From positions 1-29,564 of the forward strand of contig CAYFIR010000085.1 of the NCBI GenBank assembly GCA_964343195.1: DNA of 29,564 bases. The letters run 5' to 3'. How positions within the stretch are numbered: position 1 is the stretch's first letter; each line of letters begins with the position of its first letter. The position numbers and the translations under genes were made by a program. Of this stretch, positions 22,374 to 29,564 are shown one piece after another. Origin of the DNA: CAYVAP01 sp964343195 (GTDB lineage Bacteria > Bacteroidota > Bacteroidia > J057). The notes below the pieces were generated by a model. The model was given only the letters and a program-made list of their open reading frames with translations, was not told the DNA's origin and ran no database searches.

Positions 22374-22913
22374 TCAATCCTCATGGAGTTGCCTCAAATA
22401 TCCTAGCAGTTTTTGGCCTTCGCTTAAACCCGGTTCCTGATATACGTATCCAGGTTGTATGACCGTGCCAATGAGGCTACCCCTGTAACGGTTGCCCTTT
22501 TCTTCATATTGCCATGCGAGGTAGTGGATGCTCACCCTGTCGCAGCAGAAGCTGATATCTTCATGGGTGATAACCTGCGTTGTGGCCGGAATAAGGGCTA
22601 CCCACTCACCAAGGGTCTGGGTATCTATGCTGTCCTGCAATATGTGTGGCAGCCCCATGTCGAAATGTAGATCTGAATCCAACCACCAAAGGGTATCTCC
22701 TTCCTGAGTCCATCCATTGAATGGGTCAGTCAGGTCAAGTTCATAGAGGTATCCCTCATTACTCAGGGCCCAGGTTCTATTTAGGGGTACAAATCCCCCT
22801 TTTTCATGGATGGTAAAGTAAACTTCCTGATTCAGCTCTTCAACGGGGTCCGCTGGTCGGCAACTACACCAAAGGAGTACCAGTATTCCCAGTGTAATCA
22901 CGAGGTTATTCAT
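22374..22913 (-). CDS. Putative lipoprotein, paralogue 2 of a tandem pair
   Basis: A 179-residue protein, start placed at the ATG at 22913, which gives MNNLVITLGILVLLWCS-C, a lipoprotein-type signal; the frame extends 40 codons upstream without signal character. It shares the layout of the downstream paralogue: QEVYFTIHE, NEGYLYELDLTDPFNGW, GDTLWW, LGEWVALIP, the vicinal cysteines (SFCCDRV), HYLAWQYE and NRYRGSLIGT. The fold is unknown; the W/Y-rich strand-like segments suggest a beta protein. It lies just downstream of the strong terminator of the large T9SS gene, so it needs its own promoter around 22920-22985. Confidence 0.75.
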   Translation of the reverse strand: MNNLVITLGILVLLWCSCRPADPVEELNQEVYFTIHEKGGFVPLNRTWALSNEGYLYELDLTDPFNGWTQEGDTLWWLDSDLHFDMGLPHILQDSIDTQTLGEWVALIPATTQVITHEDISFCCDRVSIHYLAWQYEEKGNRYRGSLIGTVIQPGYVYQEPGLSEGQKLLGYLRQLHED

Positions 22914-22987
22914 AGAGTAGCTTTTGGAGAATAAACGGAAAGGGCTCAGGAAGTGCTGCATCTTGCAGGCGAGGAGAATCGTTGGGG

Positions 22988-23027
22988 AAAAAAATGAGGC
23001 TGCCCGAAGATTATCGGGCAGCCTCAT
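22988..23027 (-). terminator. Intrinsic terminator of the SprB-repeat T9SS protein gene
   Basis: A perfect 14-bp stem, 22994-23007 with 23014-23027, and a 6-base loop. On the minus strand it is followed by T7 (22994-22988). The stem top GAGGCTGCC also appears in the tRNA-Arg/thrC terminator, suggesting a recurring terminator family. Confidence 0.92.
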
Positions 23028-23063
23028 GGTCATTTGGTCAGTCTCCCAAAGGAGTACAGCTGT

Positions 23064-26000
23064 CTATCGCAGCATGATCTGACGGGTTTCAACACCCTTA
23101 GGAGTAGACACGCGCAGCAGGTAGATACCAGCAGGCTGCTCACTCAGGTTGAAACGGGTGCGGAAGTTGGTAGTAAGCTCTTCATTCTGACCCATGATCA
23201 GCTGACCCTGAGCGTTGAAGATTTCAAGTTGCAGGCTACGAGCTTCGTTCATGGAAAGCTCGACTTCCACCATGCCATTGGTTGGGTTGGGGAAGACATT
23301 CAGGCTTTCCAGGCCAGCATCGCTGACATTGGATACTGCGAAGAAGCAAGGCTCACCAGATACAATGGCAGTGTCAACCCCTGCACAACCGTTAGCGTCA
23401 GATACGGTTAGCTCGTAAGTACCGCCACACAGGAAGAGCAGCTGCTCATCAGAGGTGTTGTTAGAGGTAGTGTTAACGAGAACAGTATCCTGTACATTAC
23501 CATTTACTTCGATCAGGCGAGCTACGATGGTGTAAGGAACACCGTTACCAGTGCTGGTAAAGTCAATGTTCAGGCCACCGTCTCCACCGTTAGCGTCGGT
23601 GTTTGGTAGGAGCTCGGAGCCAGTGATGGCCATCGCAGGTGGATAGCTTACAGTTGCATCAGCAGTGGTGATACATCCATTTTCGTCAGTTACGGAAACA
23701 GTGTATGTACCGGAGTCAAGTCCAGTATAAGTCTGACCAGTGAAGGCTCCGGCCCACTCGTAGCTCAGGGTGCCAGTACCGCCGATAGCCTCTGCGTATA
23801 CTTCACCGTCAGCGTCACCAAAGCAGGTGGTAGTTCCATCCAGGACAGCGATGATATCGATGGCGCTAGGCTCTTCGATGGTTACTTCTGCAAAAGAAAT
23901 ACATCCTGTAGCATCAGTTACGGTTACTCCGGTAGTTCCAACTGGTAGCATGGTAGCTACAGAATCGGTTTCGCCATTGTCCCATGAGAAGCTAAATGGA
24001 GCAGTACCACCAGTAGGTACGACAGCAGCACTACCATCGTCAAATCCGTTACATGAGATGTCGTTTTCGTCAGCGATGGCCAGGGTAGCGGCACCCACAG
24101 ACTCAAGAACAAAGGTCTGCTGAGCAGAACACCCATTGCCATCAGTGATGGTTACAGTGTAGGTTCCAGCTGCAAGACCGCTGATGTTTGCAGATGCGTT
24201 ACCTGCTACGCCAGGACCGTCCCAAAGGAAGTTGTAGGGAGCGGTACCATTCTGTCCATCTACGCTCAGGGCACCGTCAGAAGCACCACAGGTTGGAGCA
24301 TTGGTGGTAAGGGAAGATACCTGAAGGTCAGTTGCAGCACACAGATCCAGGTACTGGATAGGCTGGTTCATGTCAGTGGTATCGTACTTCAGGTTGGTGT
24401 ACCATACGTCTGTGGTAGCCAGTGGGTCAGTGAAGCCCAGGAACGCGTAAGGTACTCCGAAAGTACCGTCACCATTGTCAATTGCAATAGGGCTGGCATT
24501 GGGAGTATATACAACACCGTCGAAGTTAGGGTCACCAGCAGTCCACAGAGAGTCTGCTGTCATCATGCCAGTGTTGATGTTCAGGGCACGGCCGATCAGG
24601 TTAGGGAAAGAGTTGGTAGAGCTACCAAAGTTTCCGGTAGTATCTGTATCGGTGTAGGAATAGAAAATCTTGGTTCCATCCTCCGAGCGGGAAACATTCA
24701 TGTATGGGTCAATGGATATGTCAGGACCAGCACCAAATGAACCACGGAAGGTCGCCGCAGATCCTACGTAGATACCATTCCATTTTCCAGTTTGGTCACG
24801 GGTAAAGTCGTACATGAACTTACGCAGGCCAGAGTAGATAGAGTAAACACCCAGTTCGGTGGTAGTTCCATCCTGATTATTGAACTGTGCAGATCCCATC
24901 AGGACAAAGATGTGAGCATTACCATTGGCATCTACGGTCACGTCCAGGTCAAAACCAGTGGTGGGGACACCGCTGGAAGCTGGAATTACACTGTCATTGT
25001 TGGTTGTGTCAGTCGTAATCCAGAAGCTCTGGAGAGAGTCACGCAGGTTGTCAAAGCTCATCATGTCGATTTCCTCAACAGGACCCCAGGTGTTTCCACC
25101 ATCGGAAGTCTCGGAGTAAACGATGCTCAGGGTAGAGTCAGAACCATAAACGCCAGTGTTGCTGGCAAGGTCACCAGACCATACTGCGATACCGCTCATT
25201 CCACTAGGGCCGAAAGCAACCATAGGGCTTACTACCACCCAGTTTGCAGGATCAAGGTGGTTGGGATCCAGGGTAGCAGCAACACTCCAGTTCACCTGCT
25301 GGGTAGCATTGGAATAGATGCCCTTCCAAAGGTTCATGTTTCCATCCGTATTAGGATCTGTGCTGGAAACTGGAGAAAGCAGCCAGTACTCACCAGGTAC
25401 GCGCTCTGCGAAAGTACCGGAGCCAAAGTCATCAGTGTTATCCATTGGATAAGACTCCTGGGTAACGTTGGTCGCGGTGTTCACAAAGTTGGTAGGGTCA
25501 GATACAACACCTGTTACAGAACCAGTCCAGAATCCACCAGCAGATACACGGCCAGTGAATACCATTTTCAGGTCAGCAAGAGTGGTACCACCTGCTGGCA
25601 TAAAAGGAGCCATGCTTGGGTAGCGGCTACCTGCAGCATTGGTCGCGTCCACATTCAGGACACCATATCCATAGCAGGAACCAATACCTACAGATGCATC
25701 CTGCCACGTCGCACCTCCGTCATCGGAGTAGGAATAACGATACTGACCAGAAGCACCTCCACAGTTGGTGGGGTCCTGACGGTAGATGGCAGAGATAAAG
25801 TTCTGAGAGGGAAGGTAGGTGAGGGGCTGAACGTTGGTGGACAGCATGGTGAAGCCGTTAGGAGCCTCCCCAATTTTAGTTGCGGTAATGTTACCAGTTA
25901 CACGTGTACCTACAGGTCGGGTAGAAACCCGGCCGGAAGGAATACCCGTGCTGGGCATTTCCATAAAACTCCTGTCAGGAGCCTGTAGAGCCTCGGTCAG

Positions 26001-26093
26001 GTCAGGATGTACGCTCACCATGTGAGCATCCTGCGCCCAGGCCATTTGGCCCATGATCAGGCCCATTAAAAACAGAAAAGTAAATCTTCTCAT
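23064..26093 (-). CDS. T9SS-exported protein with BNR-type and SprB repeats
   Basis: A 1009-residue secreted protein. A signal peptide ends at AWA-Q21. Residues about 60-595 look like a beta-propeller/sialidase-like region with Asp-box motifs (SDDGGATW at 123-130, SDGGNTW at about 330-336). Three clear SprB-type repeats follow (from about 596, 680 and 760), each with a T/S-C-G--DG-(A/E) opening, a Y-W core and a GTY-V-(V/I)TD--GC close. A fourth, degenerate unit ends near 925. The C-terminal 80 residues (930-1009, VFPNPTNGM ... QPAGIYLLRV) are a type A T9SS sorting domain. It is expected on the surface or outside the cell. Known SprB repeats occur in a gliding adhesin, but this protein is much shorter. 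The gene has its own terminator. Confidence 0.93.
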   Translation of the reverse strand: MRRFTFLFLMGLIMGQMAWAQDAHMVSVHPDLTEALQAPDRSFMEMPSTGIPSGRVSTRPVGTRVTGNITATKIGEAPNGFTMLSTNVQPLTYLPSQNFISAIYRQDPTNCGGASGQYRYSYSDDGGATWQDASVGIGSCYGYGVLNVDATNAAGSRYPSMAPFMPAGGTTLADLKMVFTGRVSAGGFWTGSVTGVVSDPTNFVNTATNVTQESYPMDNTDDFGSGTFAERVPGEYWLLSPVSSTDPNTDGNMNLWKGIYSNATQQVNWSVAATLDPNHLDPANWVVVSPMVAFGPSGMSGIAVWSGDLASNTGVYGSDSTLSIVYSETSDGGNTWGPVEEIDMMSFDNLRDSLQSFWITTDTTNNDSVIPASSGVPTTGFDLDVTVDANGNAHIFVLMGSAQFNNQDGTTTELGVYSIYSGLRKFMYDFTRDQTGKWNGIYVGSAATFRGSFGAGPDISIDPYMNVSRSEDGTKIFYSYTDTDTTGNFGSSTNSFPNLIGRALNINTGMMTADSLWTAGDPNFDGVVYTPNASPIAIDNGDGTFGVPYAFLGFTDPLATTDVWYTNLKYDTTDMNQPIQYLDLCAATDLQVSSLTTNAPTCGASDGALSVDGQNGTAPYNFLWDGPGVAGNASANISGLAAGTYTVTITDGNGCSAQQTFVLESVGAATLAIADENDISCNGFDDGSAAVVPTGGTAPFSFSWDNGETDSVATMLPVGTTGVTVTDATGCISFAEVTIEEPSAIDIIAVLDGTTTCFGDADGEVYAEAIGGTGTLSYEWAGAFTGQTYTGLDSGTYTVSVTDENGCITTADATVSYPPAMAITGSELLPNTDANGGDGGLNIDFTSTGNGVPYTIVARLIEVNGNVQDTVLVNTTSNNTSDEQLLFLCGGTYELTVSDANGCAGVDTAIVSGEPCFFAVSNVSDAGLESLNVFPNPTNGMVEVELSMNEARSLQLEIFNAQGQLIMGQNEELTTNFRTRFNLSEQPAGIYLLRVSTPKGVETRQIMLR

Positions 26094-26290
26094 GATCCGA
26101 ATTGAATTTAAAAAGATGGTTTTGGTAAAAGATCCGGTTTAGCAATGTAAGTTACTGATATCATCGAAATTTTAAAATATACCCGTTGCCTAAGTAGAAA
26201 TACTTTTTGGGATTTGTCTCATAGGCGACTGATTTTCAGTGGATTGTCGTCGTTCGGTTTTTCACTTCTACCCCAATCAATTTTTTCCCC

Positions 26291-26321
26291 TTGGATTTGT
26301 TGGCTCGGTATCACATCTTTG
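26291..26321 (+). promoter_or_regulatory. Candidate promoter of the metY leader
   Basis: TTGG (26291-26294) and CATCTTTG (26314-26321) are spaced 19 bases apart and approximate the Bacteroidota TTTG / TAnnTTTG pair. A start near 26328 would place the transcript just before a small hairpin (CCGATC 26329-26334 with GATCGG 26344-26349) and the riboswitch. The -7 box lacks the usual TA. Confidence 0.35.
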
Positions 26322-26348
26322 CTGCGTACCGATCGCTCTGTTTGATCG

Positions 26349-26444
26349 GTCTATAAAGAACGAGGCGAGAGACCTGACTCTTTGACCCTCTGGCAACCTC
26401 AACCTGTAAGGTGCCCCATTCAGGCCCGAAAGGGAAATATAGAC
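26349..26444 (+). promoter_or_regulatory. SAM-I (S-box) riboswitch aptamer
   Basis: The fold matches the SAM-I aptamer. P1 is GTCTATA (26349-26355) with TATAGAC (26438-26444). P2 is GAGG (26362-26365) with CCTC (26387-26390), containing the GAC...TTTGA kink-turn-like part. The conserved TGGCAACC is at 26391-26398. P3 is GGC-a-ACCT (26392-26399) with AGGTGCC (26409-26415). P4 is CCC-GAAA-GGG (26425-26434). The P2 loop CCTGA (26373-26377) is complementary to J3/4 TCAGG (26420-26424), the expected pseudoknot. P3 is unusually short. It should sense S-adenosylmethionine and control metY/metX. Confidence 0.9.
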
Positions 26445-26719
26445 TTACTCAAATTGTCAAACATGAGCATTTTTTCTCTGATCAGTACCGACTCCATTTT
26501 TCGTTTTGTTGTCGATTCGCATCCGGTAGCCCAGTGTTGTTGCACAAAGCTGATGGCTTAGGGAATGTATTTTCTCCTTTTGGAGAATTCTTCCCCAAGC
26601 TCATAGGCCTTGTTGCATCTCATGGGAAGCCAGGGCCACATCAGTAGACTGCCACTGCAGGGGATATTGGGATCAATTTCATTTTTCCTATTTCCACTTT
26701 CAACTAATTCCTATTCACC
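26445..26719 (+). other. Long leader between the riboswitch and metY
   Basis: 275 bases separate the aptamer from the metY start. They contain no convincing gene. T-runs follow soon after P1 (TTTTTT at 26470-26475), with only a weak CTCA...TGAG stem before them. The expression platform is therefore unclear; termination at this site is possible but not shown by a strong hairpin. The metY start region has an AT-rich upstream sequence and no clear Shine-Dalgarno motif. Confidence 0.5.
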
Positions 26720-28042
26720 ATGAGTCAAAACCATCGATTTGAAACGCTACAGCTACACGCAGGACAGGAGGCTGACCCCACCACCGGATCTCGGGCAGTC
26801 CCCATTTACCAGACTTCTTCCTATGTCTTCAAGGACAGTGAACATGCTGCAAACCTGTTCGCTCTGAAGGAATTCGGGAACATCTATACCCGGATCATGA
26901 ACCCCACTACCGATGTCTTTGAAAAGCGGCTTGCAGCCCTTGAAGGCGGAGTAATGGCCCTGGCGACCAGCTCCGGGCAGGCGGCTCAATTTCTGGCGCT
27001 GAACAATCTATTGGAAGCCGGAGACAACTTTGTGTCCAGTTCGCACCTGTATGGCGGCACCTACAACCAGTTCAAAGTCGCCTTCAAGCGTCTGGGTATC
27101 GAAGTTCGCTGGGCCGACGGGGTAAAAACCGAAAGCTTTGAACCGCTTATCGACGAGAAAACAAAGGCTATCTATGTTGAGACCATCGGAAACCCCGAGT
27201 ACAGTGTGCCTGATTTTGAGGCACTGGCCGAAGTAGCCCACCGGAACGGCATTCCACTCGTGGTGGACAATACCTTCGGTGCCGGAGGATTTCTGGCTCA
27301 GCCTCTCAAGTGGGGGGCCAATATCGTAACCGCCTCGGCTACTAAATGGATCGGTGGGCATGGCACCAGCATAGGCGGCGTGATCATCGACGGAGGCAAC
27401 TTCGACTATGGCAATGGCAAATTCCCCGGCTTTAGCGAACCTTCAGAGGGATACCATGGCCTGGTCTTTAACGATGTATTTGGGCCAAATAATCCGCTTG
27501 GGCTTCCCAACGTGGCTTTTGCTATCCGTGCACGAGTAGAAGGGCTACGGGACTTTGGGCCTGCAGCCAGTCCATTCAACTCTTTCCTGCTGCTTCAGGG
27601 GTTGGAAACCCTATCCCTGCGTGTGCAGCGCACGGCTGATAATGCCCTGGCCCTGGCCAGTTGGTTCGAGGCACACCCCCAGGTGGCGGCGGTTTCCTAT
27701 CCGGGCCTGGAAAGCAGCCCTTACCACGAGCGCGCCAAAAAATACCTGCAAAATGGCTTCGGTGGAGTGTTCTCCCTGGAACTCAAAGGGTCTCGTGAGG
27801 ATGCCGTAACATTTGTCAACAGCCTCAAACTCGTCAGCCACCTCGCTAATGTGGGGGACGCCAAGACGCTGATCATCCACCCAGCCTCTACCACTCACCA
27901 GCAGTTGACCGACAGTGAGCAGTTAGCTGCCGGAGTAACGCCGACCAAACTGCGAATCTCCACCGGATATGAACACATCGACGACCTCAAGGCCGACTTT
28001 GAGCAGGCATTTGCCAGAGTGGGGCAAGTACCCGTGGCCTAA
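26720..28042 (+). CDS. metY: O-acetylhomoserine sulfhydrylase
   Basis: A 440-residue PLP enzyme of the Cys/Met-metabolism family that makes homocysteine from O-acetylhomoserine and sulfide. The PLP lysine is K209 in SATKWIGGHGTSIGG. The MetY-type N-terminus (FETLQLHAGQEADPTTGSRAVPIYQTSSY) and the SSHLYGGTYNQF and HPASTTHQQL segments distinguish it from cystathionine synthases and lyases. The start is the ATG at 26720. It is the first gene after the SAM riboswitch and is followed by metX, which makes its substrate. A 12-bp hairpin lies in the spacer. Confidence 0.97.
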   Translation: MSQNHRFETLQLHAGQEADPTTGSRAVPIYQTSSYVFKDSEHAANLFALKEFGNIYTRIMNPTTDVFEKRLAALEGGVMALATSSGQAAQFLALNNLLEAGDNFVSSSHLYGGTYNQFKVAFKRLGIEVRWADGVKTESFEPLIDEKTKAIYVETIGNPEYSVPDFEALAEVAHRNGIPLVVDNTFGAGGFLAQPLKWGANIVTASATKWIGGHGTSIGGVIIDGGNFDYGNGKFPGFSEPSEGYHGLVFNDVFGPNNPLGLPNVAFAIRARVEGLRDFGPAASPFNSFLLLQGLETLSLRVQRTADNALALASWFEAHPQVAAVSYPGLESSPYHERAKKYLQNGFGGVFSLELKGSREDAVTFVNSLKLVSHLANVGDAKTLIIHPASTTHQQLTDSEQLAAGVTPTKLRISTGYEHIDDLKADFEQAFARVGQVPVA

Positions 28043-28085
28043 AGAGTTGTAAGTTCAAAGTTTTAGGTTTAAAGTTGCCATCATT

Positions 28086-28113
28086 AGCCCGCATCAGCAA
28101 TCTGGTGTGGGCT
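28086..28113 (+). other. Hairpin between metY and metX
   Basis: AGCCCGCATCAG (28086-28097) and CTGGTGTGGGCT (28102-28113) pair over 12 positions, two of them G-T, with a CAAT loop. Only TTT follows. It may protect the metY message 3' end, set a processing site or partly attenuate metX. The bases before it (28047-28078) are a degenerate AAGTTTAAAGTT-like tract. Confidence 0.6.
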
Positions 28114-28154
28114 TTCATGGAGTTGATGGGGCAAAGCCAGAAAAGGGAAGATGT

Positions 28155-29255
28155 ATGACCCGCTTCATCAATAAGCTAGCAGATCTCGGTCTCTCAACCT
28201 CTCAGTATCTTAAAATCTCAACCTCTCAAAATCTTTTGCCGCACTATTTCACCTATTCAGAACCTTTTCAACTGGAAACCGGAGCCATTCTTCCTGGTTT
28301 TACCCTGGCATATGACATGGGAGGTGCTTTTGGGAAAGCCGGAAAACCTGTGGTTTGGGTTTGCCATGCCCTGACTGGTCATAGCCAGGTCCCTGAGTGG
28401 TGGCCGCAATTGTTTGACCAGGGAGGAGTATTTGACCCTGACGAGTACGGCTGGATCTGTGCCAATATGCTGGGTTCCTGCTATGGATCGACCAATGCAC
28501 TATCTCCTCATCCAGAGACTGAGCTGCCGTGGTTTCACGACTTTCCTGAATTGACCAACCGCGACATGGTGAGGGCTTTTGACCTGTTGCGTCAGCATTT
28601 AGGCCTTGAGAAAGTGGAAATTCTCATGGGGGGCTCACTAGGGGGGCAACAGGCGCTGGAATGGGCCATTCTGCAACCAGAGGTGTTCCAGCACCTGATT
28701 CCAATTGCTACCAACGCCCAGCATTCTCCATGGGGCATTGCCTTCAACGAAACCCAGCGTATGGCCATTGCTTCTGATCCGACCTGGAAGGAAGATCAGC
28801 CTGATGCTGGAAAGGAAGGCTTGAAAACTGCCCGGGCCATTGCCATGCTCTCCTATCGGTCTTATCCGACCTATGAAATGAAGCAGGCCGAGACCGACCT
28901 GGAAAAAATCGGGGACTACCGCGCTTCTTCCTACCAGCGATATCAGGGCGACAAACTTTCCCAGCGGTTCAATGCCTTTACCTACTGGGCATTATCGCAG
29001 GCCATGGACAGCCATCACCTGGGGCGGGGTAGGGGAGGAGTCGAAAAAGCATTGGCACAGATCAAAGCCCAAACCCTCGTCATCGGGGTTGATTCAGATT
29101 TACTCTTTCCTCTCACCGAACAGGAATTGATAGCCCGTCATATTCCGCAGGCAAAATTAGCCGTGATCCATTCTCAGTATGGCCACGATGGCTTTTTGGT
29201 AGAAATGGATCAACTAGACGCTGCGATCAGAGGTTGGCTAAATAAAGGAGATTGA
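28155..29255 (+). CDS. metX: Homoserine O-acetyltransferase
   Basis: An alpha/beta-hydrolase-fold acyltransferase of 366 residues that acetylates homoserine with acetyl-CoA, feeding MetY. The triad is S161 (MGGSLGGQQ), D315 (GVDSDLLFP) and H344 (YGHDGFLVE), with the family motifs VWVCHALTGHS and NMLGSCYGST. The start is uncertain. The ATG at 28155 follows an AAGGGAAG stretch but gives about 27 extra residues, encoded by a TCTCAACC-like repeat. A TTG at 28236 would give MPHYFTYSEPF, where MetX proteins usually begin (339 residues). The SAM riboswitch upstream of metY probably controls both genes. Confidence 0.95.
   Translation: MTRFINKLADLGLSTSQYLKISTSQNLLPHYFTYSEPFQLETGAILPGFTLAYDMGGAFGKAGKPVVWVCHALTGHSQVPEWWPQLFDQGGVFDPDEYGWICANMLGSCYGSTNALSPHPETELPWFHDFPELTNRDMVRAFDLLRQHLGLEKVEILMGGSLGGQQALEWAILQPEVFQHLIPIATNAQHSPWGIAFNETQRMAIASDPTWKEDQPDAGKEGLKTARAIAMLSYRSYPTYEMKQAETDLEKIGDYRASSYQRYQGDKLSQRFNAFTYWALSQAMDSHHLGRGRGGVEKALAQIKAQTLVIGVDSDLLFPLTEQELIARHIPQAKLAVIHSQYGHDGFLVEMDQLDAAIRGWLNKGD
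28190..28232 (+). repeat. ctctcaacc-type low-complexity tract within the metX 5' region
   Basis: ctctcaacctctcag and aatctcaacctctcaaaatct are two imperfect direct copies. They encode the repeat-like STSQYLK/STSQNL part of the MetX N-terminal extension. Such tracts are normally intergenic in this kind of genome, which argues that metX may really start downstream of them. Confidence 0.6.
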
Positions 29256-29465
29256 TTTGCTAATTTGGGTTGGTTTAGCTATTTTTATTGGGGTTTGGGC
29301 GCTATGACATGAGCCATTTTTAAAAAGGAGAAATCTTTTCCCAAAACCTGGAAACCGGTCTTTTGAATTAATCAACATCGCAATTTCAGCCTGATGTTGG
29401 CTAATTCCTGGAGAGCCTCTCATAAACAGTAACTTGAAGATGAAGTCTAAAGCAACCTTGGTGCG
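29256..29465. other. Spacer after metX
   Basis: No gene is supported. A minus-strand frame of 80 codons (29238-29480) overlaps the metX end and the repeat and has no protein character. No strong terminator was found for metX; T-rich words near 29280-29290 lack a good stem. Confidence 0.4.
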
Positions 29466-29564
29466 GCGCTGGCCCGGCATTTGGCGCTCGGGGCGGCTTG
29501 TGGGCTGCCTGAAATGCCGAACTTTTCTTGCTTACTTCTTTTGTAGGGTAGCAAATGGAAGAAT
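29466..29564 (+). repeat. Dispersed intergenic element, copy C
   Basis: The GC-rich head (gcgctggcccggcatttggcg...ggggcggcttgtggg) corresponds to the head of copy B at about 186-235. It is followed by a 55-base block (29510-29564) that equals 17-71 except for two bases. It is in the same orientation as copies A and B and is cut by the window end. Confidence 0.8.

Noticed and set aside
24792..25988. 398-codon open frame on the plus strand
   Set aside because: It is fully antisense to the SprB-repeat T9SS protein; its translation is rich in His, Arg, Thr and Cys without domain character, and the minus frame has a signal peptide, repeats and sorting domain.
26411..26647. Leader peptide or small gene in the metY leader
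   Set aside because: The frame starts inside the riboswitch aptamer and its translation has no coding character.
29238..29480. 80-codon minus-strand gene after metX
   Set aside because: Overlaps the metX 3' end and a dispersed repeat; no protein character.

Overview
The window looks like a chromosomal segment from a Bacteroidota bacterium, probably of the Saprospiria/Lewinella type. The reasons are two large secreted proteins with type IX secretion (T9SS) C-terminal sorting domains, Ig-like, PKD and SprB repeats, many small lipoproteins, TonB C-terminal-like proteins, a glycine-rich RRM protein, an EAD11-like domain, and weak Shine-Dalgarno use. No taxonomic marker such as rRNA is present, so the placement is an inference. 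Base composition looks close to even but was not computed.

Layout. 1-811: gene-free repeat territory. It holds two diverged copies of a dispersed element and a four-unit tandem array (283-618). 812-3860: an HD-domain hydrolase, a stand-alone hisH, a small membrane protein and a class A beta-lactamase-fold lipoprotein. 3917-7033: tRNA-Arg(CCT), a bidirectional terminator, thrC, a divergent lipoprotein and thrB. 7133-10987: a T9SS-exported Ig/PKD protein and two short TonB C-terminal-like proteins. 11204-16287: an orphan NarL-type response regulator, a small DUF7009-like gene with dapF, a 2-oxoglutarate/Fe(II) dioxygenase paired with an EAD11-type protein, then dapA. 16419-18720: a small conserved gene and a frameshift-riddled SbtA-type bicarbonate permease, divergent from a LysR regulator. 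18717-21722: ispH, cmk, queD and the RRM protein. 21776-26093: two tandem paralogous lipoproteins and a 1009-residue T9SS-exported protein with SprB repeats. 26291-29255: promoter, SAM-I riboswitch, metY and metX. The last 100 bases hold another copy of the dispersed element found at the very start.

How the genes work together. Six aspartate-family genes lie within 25 kb: thrC and thrB (threonine), dapF and dapA (lysine/peptidoglycan), metY and metX (methionine). They sit in separate transcription units. Only metY/metX show a recognisable control element, a SAM riboswitch with a visible P2-loop/J3-4 pseudoknot.

Most of what is unusual is non-coding. There is a family of GAA-triloop palindromes (six copies), a tandem array that is a two-by-two mosaic of head and tail types, near-identical direct repeats at the two window ends, GGTATGA-like inverted arrays, and a branched RNA structure just after dapF. 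The best candidate for a little-described protein system is the EAD11-type protein at 14329-15087, probably an adaptor or sensor for a conflict system whose effector is encoded elsewhere.
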